From the NCBI GenBank assembly GCA_913055635.1, contig CAJXLK010000018.1:17690-81689 (forward strand): a DNA stretch of 64,000 bases. The letters are read 5' to 3'. This DNA is from an uncultured Bacteroidota bacterium (GTDB lineage Bacteria; Bacteroidota; Bacteroidia; Bacteroidales; UBA12077). Shown here piece by piece: positions 26,485 through 34,097 of this stretch. How positions within the stretch are numbered: position 1 is the stretch's first letter; every line of letters begins with the position of its first letter. The position numbers and the translations under genes were made by a program. The notes under the pieces are model-generated. The model was not told where the DNA came from. It saw only the letters and a program-made list of their open reading frames with translations, and ran no database searches.

Positions 26485-26570
26485 CATTCCTGTTGCATTT
26501 TGTCACACAACAGCCTGCAATGGATGGACGAATTTATAGATAAGTGTCACATATTTTGGGTTTTGTGACT
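26485..26570. promoter_or_regulatory. two inverted repeats before/within the start of the unknown gene
   Basis: CTGTTG...CAACAG (arms 26485-26490 and 26509-26514) and GTCACA-N12-TGTGAC-type arms (about 26546 and 26565). Just upstream, GTTCGTTTTTGAAC is a third short inverted repeat near 26469. The clustering suggests operator-like or structured leader DNA; no binding protein is assigned. Confidence 0.3.
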
Positions 26571-27053
26571 AATGGTACGGTGCTTGAAGTCACCTTTAAC
26601 AGATGGGGTAAAACGCATCAAATTTGTTCGGTGGAAGTTAAACCGAATTCCGCTATTAACAATCAATATACTACAATTAACACTCAATATACCACTGATG
26701 AGCGTTTCTTTGGAGCCTATTTAAAAAATGAACCCAAATATTTCTGCCTTATGAAAGACATTTGTGTTCCCATCCCCGGATTTGGCGATGATGAAGTCGC
26801 GGAACTTTATCTTAAAATAGGGGATAAACAAATCAGTTATGATTTCCGCATTGAATCCTTCCTTTGGGAAGCTGAAGATGAGCTCAGCGAAGGCAAGGAT
26901 GAGTTAACCCATTCGATAGCCCGAATAGAAAGGCTACGGCGGGCAATCAACAGCTATGACAAGCGTTGGGAGTTGGTTCAAATTTTCAATCCGCCGGAAA
27001 ACTCCAAATATATTCAGGTACTTTTCCGGAAGCGAAACAGCACGGGCGATTGA
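26544..27053 (+). CDS. protein of unknown function
   Basis: An open frame of up to 169 residues with no ATG near its 5' end; starts would be GTG 26544, TTG 26556 or GTG 26565. I do not recognise the family. The N-terminal half has beta-like segments and a small internal repeat (INNQYTTINTQYTT). A YFCLMKDICVPIPGFGDDEV segment follows, then an acidic helix-rich stretch (WEAEDELSEGKDELTHSIAR) and a basic end. No signal peptide or membrane helix is visible. Inverted repeats overlap the possible start codons, which leaves the 5' end uncertain. Codon usage looks like its neighbours, so I believe it is coded. Family A palindromes begin 8 bp after the stop. Confidence 0.5.
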   Translation: MSHILGFVTNGTVLEVTFNRWGKTHQICSVEVKPNSAINNQYTTINTQYTTDERFFGAYLKNEPKYFCLMKDICVPIPGFGDDEVAELYLKIGDKQISYDFRIESFLWEAEDELSEGKDELTHSIARIERLRRAINSYDKRWELVQIFNPPENSKYIQVLFRKRNSTGD

Positions 27054-27059
27054 GTTAAA

Positions 27060-27217
27060 CGCCCCCGCTAAGCGGGGGCGCAAGGGGTGCAAACAACCCC
27101 GCTTCAAACAACCCCGCTTAGCGGGGTCCCAAATTCAAACAACCCCGCTTAGCGGGGTCCCAAAGCGGGGTCCCAAATCATTACCCCCGCTTAGCGGGGT
27201 AATATCCAGCGGGGTCA
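27060..27217. repeat. family A palindrome array (4 full copies plus fragments)
   Basis: The 352-bp gap 27054-27405 opens with this array. One CTAAGC copy lies near 27063 and three CTTAGC copies near 27112, 27142 and 27184, with partial copies (ccccgcttcaaac, aaagcggggtccc, ccagcggggtcag) between them. The spacer caaattcaaaca-type segment repeats with the copies. The remainder of the gap (27218-27405) is AT-rich and probably holds the promoter of the next gene, though no clear consensus was found. Confidence 0.88.
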
Positions 27218-27405
27218 GTACCATTGAGCCGGCAGCACTGAACCAAAGTTTAACAATTGATTCATTTAAATTTTTTGACTATATTCTAAAAGATGGTTGA
27301 TCATTATAATTATATTATTGATATCAATATACAATTAAATAATGTTCTTCTTTAACCAACCAACATCTAGAATTTAACCGATCCTATTAACCAAATCTTT
27401 ATCCC

Positions 27406-27870
27406 ATGAAAAAAACAGTTTTACTAGTAGCAATGGTATTATTTGGCTTTTCCTCTTTTGCCGGTGTACCGACAGAAGGCGATGATACCGAAAAAGAAAC
27501 CCAGGCCATCCGGCAGGTGATCCAGTCAGCCTATGTTGATGGGCTGCAGAATATGGGAAGCATTGATGAAATTGAAGCCGGTTTTCATCCGGGATTCAAT
27601 TTGCTGGGTGTGCGCGACAACATGCTGACGAAGTTTCCCATTTACAGCTGGATTTCCAGGGTTAAAGCCCGCAAGGCTAAAAATCCTGAAGGCCGGTCGC
27701 CAGAGGAAAAGATCACATGCAAGTATAAGTCGGTGGATGTAACCGGCCATGCGGCTATGGCCAAGATTGAACTCTATCAGAAAGATAAGAAGTTGTTCAC
27801 CGACTATTTGCAGCTTTATAAATTTGAGGAAGGCTGGCGCATCGTTAGCAAGATTTATCACCGGCATTGA
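27406..27870 (+). CDS. secreted NTF2-like protein (putative lumazine-binding type)
   Basis: 154 residues with a clear signal peptide (MKKTVLLVAMVLFGFSSFAG, cleavage probably after the Ala/Gly-containing end). The mature part matches the NTF2-like Lumazine_bd_2 pattern: an initial helix ETQAIRQVIQSAYVDGLQ, a DEIEAGFHPGFNLLG segment, beta strands AMAKIELYQKDKKLFTDYLQLYK, and the terminal GWRIVSKIYHRH that closes the family's sheet. Members are small ligand-binding or enzyme-like cone folds. Real lumazine binding is not established and no catalytic residue is evident. It is followed after 265 bp by the S46 peptidase on the same strand. Confidence 0.8.
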   Translation: MKKTVLLVAMVLFGFSSFAGVPTEGDDTEKETQAIRQVIQSAYVDGLQNMGSIDEIEAGFHPGFNLLGVRDNMLTKFPIYSWISRVKARKAKNPEGRSPEEKITCKYKSVDVTGHAAMAKIELYQKDKKLFTDYLQLYKFEEGWRIVSKIYHRH

Positions 27871-28135
27871 GCCGGCCCATTGGTTTGTGATTTTGGGCGG
27901 GGAGTGACCTAAAGGGTTCCCTGGCCCTTCGATTTTGTCCTTTCTGACTGAGAGTATTCAAAGCCCCTGATCCCCTCCGTTTTTGGCCTTTCTGATTGAC
28001 AGGGTTAGAAAGCACACGGGTCCATGCCGGGCGGTAATTTTTTGTCTGGATGTCAGTTTATTCATTAAACGATTTTTCTTTTACCGGGTCTGAGGAGCAG
28101 AACCAACAACCTTCAAACACAAAACCGACCCCATC

Positions 28136-30304
28136 ATGAAAAAACGGATCATTACAGCACTGATCACCATCCCCCTTCTTTTTTCACATGTTTTACAGGC
28201 AGATGAAGGCATGTGGATGGTCAATTTACTGAATAAGCTGAATTATGGCAAGCTCAATGAAATGGGCTTAAGGCTTTCGCCCGAAGATATTTACAGCATC
28301 AACCATTCCAGCTTAAAGGATGCCATTGTCATATTTGGTGGCGGATGTACCGGGGAGATGATCTCCGAAAAGGGATTGTTATTGACCAATATGCACTGCG
28401 GTTATGGTCAGATTCAGACGCACAGCACCATGGAGGATGATTACCTGAAAAATGGTTTCTGGGCCCAGTCGATGGATGAAGAATTGCCCAACCCGGGGCT
28501 GAAGGTGCGTTTTCTCAGGCGGATAGAAGATGTCACCGATCAGGTGACAGCAAACCTTGAACCGGATATGTCCCAGCAGGAGCGCCAGGCGCATATCAGT
28601 TACATTTCCGCCCGGTTGGAAGAGCAGGCGGAAGAAGGCACCCATTACCAGGCCACCGTCAGGCCTTTCTATGAAGGCAATGCTTTTTATAGGCTGGTAT
28701 ACGAGACGTACAAGGATGTGCGGCTGGTGGCTTCTCCGCCCACTTCCATCGGGGATTTTGGAAGCCTGACCGATAACTGGATGTGGCCCCGCCATAAGGC
28801 CGATTTTTCCATCTTTCGCGTGTATATGTCGCCCGAGGGCAAACCCGCCGAATACGACCCGGAAAATGTTCCTTACCAGCCCCGCCATCACTTACCCGTT
28901 TCGCTCAAAGGAGTGGAAGAGGGTGATTTTGCCATGATCATGGGTTATCCCGGCAATACCGACCGTTTTATGACCTCCTACGGCATACAGGAGCTCAAAC
29001 AGGTGAGCCATCCCAACCGCATCAGCATCCGCGGCAAAAAACTGGAGATCATGAAGCAAATCATGAATAAAAGTCCTGAAAACCGCCTCAAGTACGCTTC
29101 CAAATACAAAGGCACCAGCAATTACTGGAAATACAGCATTGGCCAGATGCAGGGGTTTGAGCGAATTGATCTGGTCTCCCAACGCAAGGCCCTGGAAAAA
29201 GATTTCATCAACTGGATCAATGGCCATCGTCAGCGGGAGGAGAAATACGGCCAAACCCTTGAAATAGTGCAGAGTGCCTATGATCAAAGGCGCCAGTATG
29301 AAAACGCCAGTCAGTATATCCGGGAAGCCCTTATTTCCGGTCCCGAAATCATCCGCTTTGCCAGAAAAGCCGATGAACTGAACCAGGAGCTCCAAAAACC
29401 TTTCCTCAAACGGGTCTTCCATGGGAAACAAAGACGAAAGGCCATCAAAAGCCTACAGGCCCGTGCCCAAAGGTTCTTCCGTGATTACCATCAACCCACC
29501 GACCAGCGGATCGCCAAAGCCTTGTTTGCGATGTTTGCAGAAGATATAGACCCCCGGTTTTATCCGGAGATGTTAACCTCCGCTTTGCAAAAACATAACG
29601 ACAATGTGGAGGCCTATGTCAATGAGCTTTATGCCCATTCCATCTTTACAGATCAACAGCGCTTTGAGACCTTTCTGGATCATCCCCGGCCCGAGGCCCT
29701 GAAAAATGATCCGGTCTATCAATTGGCCCATTCGGCTTACGAAAAGTATTATGACCTGCGCGGGCTTTCCAGCCAGTATGACCACCAACTTCAAAAAGGT
29801 CAGCGGCTTTTTGTTCAGGGGGTGGTGCAGATGAAGCCCAAAAAAAGGTTTTATCCCGACGCCAATTTTACCATGCGCATGACCTACGGACAAGTGGGCG
29901 GCTATAAGGTGAAAGATGCCGTGCGGTACCGCCATTATACCACTCTGAAAGGGGTGATGGAAAAAGAAGACCCCCATAACTACGAATTCATTGTCCCGGA
30001 AAAACTTAAGCAATTATACCAACAAAAGGATTATGGCAGGTATGGCGAAAAAGGTGAAATGCCGGTTTGTTTCATTACCAATAATGACATCACCGGTGGC
30101 AATTCCGGTAGTCCGGTTATGAACGGAAAGGGCCAGCTGATTGGTCTGGCTTTTGACAGCAACTGGGAAGGTATGACCGGTGATATTGAATTTGAAGAAA
30201 ACATGCAGAAAACCGTTTGTACCGATATCCGTTACTTGTTGTTTATCCTCGATAAGGTGGGAGATGTCGACTGGCTGATCGAGGAGATGGATGTTGTGGG
30301 TTGA
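28136..30304 (+). CDS. S46 family dipeptidyl peptidase (DPP7/DPP11-like)
   Basis: Secreted serine exopeptidase that removes dipeptides from protein N-termini in the periplasm. 722 residues with signal peptide (1-22). Catalytic triad by position: His87 in TNMHCGYGQIQ, Asp223 in PRHKADFSIFRVY, Ser657 in GGNSGSPVMN. From memory of the family, the residue 18 positions after the catalytic Ser sets P1 preference: Arg in DPP11 (acidic P1), Gly in DPP7 (hydrophobic P1). Here it is Ser675 (FDSNWE), so specificity is not predicted by either rule, though absence of Arg argues against DPP11. It is alone on its transcript, with a terminator about 200 bp downstream. Confidence 0.93.
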   Translation: MKKRIITALITIPLLFSHVLQADEGMWMVNLLNKLNYGKLNEMGLRLSPEDIYSINHSSLKDAIVIFGGGCTGEMISEKGLLLTNMHCGYGQIQTHSTMEDDYLKNGFWAQSMDEELPNPGLKVRFLRRIEDVTDQVTANLEPDMSQQERQAHISYISARLEEQAEEGTHYQATVRPFYEGNAFYRLVYETYKDVRLVASPPTSIGDFGSLTDNWMWPRHKADFSIFRVYMSPEGKPAEYDPENVPYQPRHHLPVSLKGVEEGDFAMIMGYPGNTDRFMTSYGIQELKQVSHPNRISIRGKKLEIMKQIMNKSPENRLKYASKYKGTSNYWKYSIGQMQGFERIDLVSQRKALEKDFINWINGHRQREEKYGQTLEIVQSAYDQRRQYENASQYIREALISGPEIIRFARKADELNQELQKPFLKRVFHGKQRRKAIKSLQARAQRFFRDYHQPTDQRIAKALFAMFAEDIDPRFYPEMLTSALQKHNDNVEAYVNELYAHSIFTDQQRFETFLDHPRPEALKNDPVYQLAHSAYEKYYDLRGLSSQYDHQLQKGQRLFVQGVVQMKPKKRFYPDANFTMRMTYGQVGGYKVKDAVRYRHYTTLKGVMEKEDPHNYEFIVPEKLKQLYQQKDYGRYGEKGEMPVCFITNNDITGGNSGSPVMNGKGQLIGLAFDSNWEGMTGDIEFEENMQKTVCTDIRYLLFILDKVGDVDWLIEEMDVVG

Positions 30305-30505
30305 CAAAGAGGATGAAACGGGCCTTGATGGTTCACGGATTTTACCGGAACGAATGAACGCCACCGATAATTGAACCTGCGGATCCACTCGGGGAAAAAG
30401 ATTTTCTACCCGACAAGTCTGAATGTGGGGCCTGCCGGTCCAAATTGGGCAAGATGATTGTATGGCTGCTATAGTTGAAAAGCTGAAGGTAAATCAGATT
30501 TTTAG

Positions 30506-30531
30506 GCCGCCCTCAAAAGGGTGGCTTTTTT
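30506..30531 (+). terminator. rho-independent terminator
   Basis: GCCGCCCT-CAAA-AGGGTGGC stem-loop followed by six T residues. It lies 200 bp after the S46 peptidase stop and upstream of the export operon's own promoter, so it insulates the two units. Confidence 0.75.
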
Positions 30532-30542
30532 GTTAGGAAACC

Positions 30543-30568
30543 GGACAACCTGTCCATTTGTGGACAGG
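30543..30568. promoter_or_regulatory. overlapping palindromes, candidate activator binding site
   Basis: CCTGTCCA-TTTG-TGGACAGG (30549-30568) is a perfect 8-bp inverted repeat. With GGACA-ACC-TGTCC just before it, three half-sites are arranged in a row. The site is about 55-80 bp upstream of the sigma-54-type -24 element at 30623, a normal place for an enhancer-binding protein. The regulator encoded at 35302, in the same gene cluster, is the obvious candidate. Confidence 0.5.
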
Positions 30569-30622
30569 GAGGTGATTATGGTTTTGAGGCAAATAATCTG
30601 ACATCCAGGCTTTTGCTTTTTA

Positions 30623-30638
30623 TGGCAATGAAATTGCA
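30623..30638 (+). promoter_or_regulatory. sigma-54 -24/-12 promoter of the MacAB-type operon
   Basis: TGGCAATGAAATTGCA matches TGGC-N7-TTGC exactly, including GG, GC and the A after the -12 element. Predicted transcription start is near 30649, 18 bp before ATG 30667. This is the best sigma-54 match in the window. Confidence 0.72.
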
Positions 30639-30666
30639 GTTCCTTCCCTCCAATAAAAAGGTAGCC

Positions 30667-31920
30667 ATGGATCGGAATTTATCCAAATCTTATTTGCGCA
30701 GGCGTAAGACCCAACGGTGGATTATCGGGGTTTCACTCCTGACGGCTTTTATCGGGATTTTTTTGTTTATCCCTTCTTTTATGGAACCGACGGTCGAGCT
30801 GGACCAGTATCGGGTAGGTAAGGTAACGCGGGGAGGGATCATCACCAGTACCAGTACAGAAGGCAAGGTAGAGCCGGTATATCAGGAAGTAATTACCACC
30901 CCGGTCACCACCAGGGTTTTGGCCATCCGTTGCCAGCCCGGGGATACGGTAAATGATGATTCAGGCATCATTGAGTTGGATATGAGGGACCTGCTGCGGC
31001 GATACCGGAAGGTACAAAACGAGGTAGCCCTGAAGGAGAACAGCGCTGCCCGGAAAAAAGAAGAACTGAGGAAACGCAGAAATGCGCTGAAGGCTGATTT
31101 GAAGGCTGATTCCCTGAGAACAGAGCGTTTGAAAGCGCAATATGAAAATGAAAGGCAGCTTTTGCAGATGGGAGGAACTTCCCGGCAAAGCCTTGAGCAG
31201 GCCCGGATTGATTACAGGCTGAATAAACTGGAGCAGGAGAAGTTGCAACGCAACTACCAGGCTTTTAAACGGATGATCCGATTGGATCTGAAAGCCCTGG
31301 ACATTGAGTTGTCAATGAAGCGTCAGAAGCTTCGCCAAATGAGGGAACTATTGGACCAGGCCCGGATTAGGCCTTCGCGTAAGGGGGTTGTCACCCGGAT
31401 CAGTGTCACACCGGGAGAAAGCGTCTCCCAGGGCCAGGAAGTGGCCAGGGTGGCCAGCCAGGCCGCTTTCCAGGTCAAAGGCGCCATCCCCGACCAATAT
31501 GTAGACCGGGTCTACTCCGGCCAGCCAGTGCAGGTCTTGATCGACGATACCACCCTCGCCGGCTCCCTCAGCAGCCTGACCCCCGGGGTCGACCACGGCG
31601 AGATCGCTTATACAGTAAAACTTCATCATGCCAACTATGTCGGACTTAAAGCCAAAAAAAAGGTCGAAATCCGCCTGATTGAAAATCAGATCGATGATAC
31701 CCTTCGTATCCCCAACGCCAGCTATTACCTGGGGGCAGGTACCACCACCCTTTTTGTCATCCGCGGCCGGGAACTGGTCCGGCGAAAAGTCCGCCTGGGT
31801 TCCTGCTCCTACGATTACGTGTTGGTCAAGGCTGGTTTAAAACAGGGTGAACGGGTCATCCTTAGCCGTTCACTCTATAAAAGTTATTCCGATCATCAAC
31901 GCTTGAAATGGAAAAACTAA
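30667..31920 (+). CDS. HlyD/MacA-type periplasmic adaptor subunit
   Basis: 417 residues. One N-terminal membrane helix (~19-40, WIIGVSLLTAFIGIFLFIPS), a first lipoyl half with KVTRGGIITSTSTEGKVEPV, a long coiled-coil hairpin (~120-230, rich in Arg/Lys/Glu/Gln), then the second lipoyl half (PSRKGVVTRISVTPGESV), a beta-barrel (FQVKGAIPDQYVDRVYSGQPV) and a C-terminal membrane-proximal domain. This is the order in MacA-type adaptors that bridge an inner-membrane ABC permease and an outer-membrane channel. ATG 30667 is chosen because the sigma-54 promoter lies between it and the earlier in-frame ATGs. The ATPase gene follows after 10 bp. Confidence 0.9.
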   Translation: MDRNLSKSYLRRRKTQRWIIGVSLLTAFIGIFLFIPSFMEPTVELDQYRVGKVTRGGIITSTSTEGKVEPVYQEVITTPVTTRVLAIRCQPGDTVNDDSGIIELDMRDLLRRYRKVQNEVALKENSAARKKEELRKRRNALKADLKADSLRTERLKAQYENERQLLQMGGTSRQSLEQARIDYRLNKLEQEKLQRNYQAFKRMIRLDLKALDIELSMKRQKLRQMRELLDQARIRPSRKGVVTRISVTPGESVSQGQEVARVASQAAFQVKGAIPDQYVDRVYSGQPVQVLIDDTTLAGSLSSLTPGVDHGEIAYTVKLHHANYVGLKAKKKVEIRLIENQIDDTLRIPNASYYLGAGTTTLFVIRGRELVRRKVRLGSCSYDYVLVKAGLKQGERVILSRSLYKSYSDHQRLKWKN

Positions 31921-31930
31921 CCCTCTCAAT

Positions 31931-32605
31931 ATGCAAACAATGATCTATTTGGAAAGCATCAGTAAGGTTTACCAGACCAGAAACATTGAAACCCTGGCCC
32001 TGGACCAGATCAGCCTTTCCATCCAGCGGGGTGAATTCGTCTCGGTCATGGGCCCTTCAGGCTGCGGTAAATCCACGCTGCTCAATGTAATGGGACTTTT
32101 GGATAATCCCACACAGGGAAAAATTATGCTCGAAGGGATTGAGGTTCAGGGATATAGCGATAAATCTCTGGCTGGATTGAGGAATCAGAAACTGGGTTTT
32201 GTCTTTCAAAATTTTCACCTGATCCCCTCCCTCAATGTCCGCGACAATGTAGCCCTGCCGCTGTTGTATCGCAAGATGGCCAATGATCAAAGAAAGCGGC
32301 TCACCCGTGAGGTGCTTGAGCAGGTCGGATTGACCCACCGTGCCCAACATTATCCTTCGGAATTGTCCGGAGGTCAATGTCAGCGGGTGGCCGTTGCCAG
32401 GGCCGTTGTTGGCCAACCGGAAATCATCCTGGCCGATGAACCCACCGGTAACCTCGACAGCAAAATGGGCGAGGACATCATGCTCCTGCTGCAGTCCCTG
32501 AATAAGGAAATGGGCACCACCGTGGTGATGGTTACCCATGACCGCAAACTCGCCGATGAAACCCGAAGAATCGTCCATCTCTTTGATGGGCGTCAGGTCA
32601 ATTAA
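31931..32605 (+). CDS. ABC transporter ATP-binding protein (MacB/LolD type)
   Basis: 224-residue nucleotide-binding subunit. Walker A GPSGCGKST (~42-50), Q-loop FVFQNFHLIPSL, signature LSGGQCQRVAVARAVV, Walker B IILADEPTGNLDS and the switch His in VVMVTHDRKLAD are all intact. MacB/LolD-type ATPases drive FtsX-fold permeases that couple ATP use to periplasmic movement. It is the only ABC ATPase in the window and lies in an operon with the adaptor. It clearly serves the two single-unit permeases downstream and could in principle serve the orphan double-unit permeases. The start may be ATG 31931 or ATG 31940. Confidence 0.94.
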   Translation: MQTMIYLESISKVYQTRNIETLALDQISLSIQRGEFVSVMGPSGCGKSTLLNVMGLLDNPTQGKIMLEGIEVQGYSDKSLAGLRNQKLGFVFQNFHLIPSLNVRDNVALPLLYRKMANDQRKRLTREVLEQVGLTHRAQHYPSELSGGQCQRVAVARAVVGQPEIILADEPTGNLDSKMGEDIMLLLQSLNKEMGTTVVMVTHDRKLADETRRIVHLFDGRQVN

Positions 32606-32618
32606 AACCCTTTCATTA

Positions 32619-32676
32619 TGAAACCTGCATCCAGTAACCTACACAACAAGGATATGATTATACATGCGGGTTCGAT
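32619..32676. repeat. family B inverted repeat, copy 3
   Basis: Begins tgaaacctgcatccagtaac and ends tatacatgcgggttcgat. The arms AACC(T/C)GCAT and ATGCGGGTT are nearly perfectly complementary. It is the first of two adjacent copies before the permease at 32832. Confidence 0.75.
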
Positions 32677-32708
32677 ACGGCCAATATATTAACAAAAAAA
32701 TAACCGTA

Positions 32709-32766
32709 TGAAACCCGCATGCAAGGACTTACACAACATGGACATGGATATACATGCGGGTTCCAT
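32709..32766. repeat. family B inverted repeat, copy 4 (best conserved)
   Basis: Begins tgaaacccgcatgcaaggac and ends tatacatgcgggttccat. The arms AACCCGCATG and CATGCGGGTT are perfectly complementary over 10 bp. It is separated from copy 3 by 32 bp and is 66 bp before the permease start. Confidence 0.8.
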
Positions 32767-32831
32767 AATGATTGACCACATAATGTCTGTTTAAAGATTC
32801 AGACCATAACTATTAATTAAGTTATATCCGT

Positions 32832-34097
32832 ATGAAATTTATTCACTTGAAACAAATATGGGAACAGTTCCGCAGCAACCGGTTCTTTGGTTTTTTGAGC
32901 CTTTTTGGAATGAGCATCCCCGTGATGGTCATCATGATCATGGTACTGAAAATCGATCTATCCATCCATCCCGGCGGTCCGGAGCGCAACAATGACCAGA
33001 TGCTGTTCCTCAACCAGATGAAAATTACCCGGGCAGACGGGAGTTATGCCTGGGGCGGATTGCCGGTGGGTATGATTGAGAAGCACTTTGCCCGGATGGC
33101 TCCCCAAAACAGACTGGCTTTTTCAGCAAGCGAAACCACCACCATGTTCCGCGAAACCAATGCCCTGGATCTCTCCCTGCGTTATACCAATGCCGGTTTC
33201 TGGCAGGTTTTTGATTTTGAATTTTTACAGGGCCATCCTTACACCAGGGGAAATGTGAAAGATCAGGATAATGTGGCGGTCATTTCCCGTTCCTTAAAAG
33301 AGCGGTTGTTTAATCAATCCGAAGTGGCGGGAAAAACCCTAAAGCTGGATGGCCATACTTTTCGTGTCATCGGAGTGGTCCAAAAGGTTAATTCCCTGGC
33401 CCGCAATACTTATGCCCAGGTGTGGCTCCCTTATACCTGGCGTCGGCATTCGACCACTACACCTTACTACAACCGCACCGGGGCCTATGGCCTGACCTTC
33501 AGGTCGTCCGGTGGATGGGGCTTCCCAGATATCCGCCGTCAGGTCCGGGATCTGAAAAGAAAAGTGAATCACCTCAATGATGAGGGAACCCGGGTTCTCT
33601 TTGCCGGCCCGGCCCAAGCGGCTGAAATCTATTTCAGGGCTTATCGCGACCCTCAGGCCTATAAAGGTGTAATAATGAGCTATATAGGCGTAGCCGGGAA
33701 GGCGTTGATTATCCTTCTGTTGCCGGCACTGAACCTGGTTAGCATTAACCTGACCAGGATACAGGAGAGAAGCCAGGAAATTGCCATTCGAAAGGCTTTT
33801 GGAGCTACCCGCAAAAGCTTGACATATAGAATTATGGGCGAGAATGCCGTGCTTACCCTGGCAGGCGGTTTTTTGGGGTTGGTCCTGGCCTATTTGGCGG
33901 CCTTCTTATTTAAAGATCAGATTTTTACGGCCTACTTTGTGGCAGATGCCCAACAGGCCATGATTCAGATGAATTATGGGGTCTTTTTTATTTTGATTCT
34001 CGTTTCCTTGATTTTTAGCATACTTTCCGGGTGGATTCCCGCCATGAGAATTTCCCGGCTTAATCCGGCTTATGTATTGAAAGGAGGTGCCTTATGA
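32832..34097 (+). CDS. MacB/FtsX-type permease, single unit (A)
   Basis: 421 residues, half the length of the double-unit permeases. First helix at ~20-45 (LFGMSIPVMVIMIMVLKIDL), MacB_PCD periplasmic domain (~50-280), then three FtsX helices (~285-310, 335-360, 385-405) with the cytoplasmic coupling segment QEIAIRKAFGATR and terminal NPAYVLKGGAL. It likely pairs with the next gene as a heterodimer powered by the ATPase at 31931. The stop overlaps the next start as ATGA, indicating translational coupling. Two family B repeats and a shared start element precede it. Confidence 0.9.
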   Translation: MKFIHLKQIWEQFRSNRFFGFLSLFGMSIPVMVIMIMVLKIDLSIHPGGPERNNDQMLFLNQMKITRADGSYAWGGLPVGMIEKHFARMAPQNRLAFSASETTTMFRETNALDLSLRYTNAGFWQVFDFEFLQGHPYTRGNVKDQDNVAVISRSLKERLFNQSEVAGKTLKLDGHTFRVIGVVQKVNSLARNTYAQVWLPYTWRRHSTTTPYYNRTGAYGLTFRSSGGWGFPDIRRQVRDLKRKVNHLNDEGTRVLFAGPAQAAEIYFRAYRDPQAYKGVIMSYIGVAGKALIILLLPALNLVSINLTRIQERSQEIAIRKAFGATRKSLTYRIMGENAVLTLAGGFLGLVLAYLAAFLFKDQIFTAYFVADAQQAMIQMNYGVFFILILVSLIFSILSGWIPAMRISRLNPAYVLKGGAL

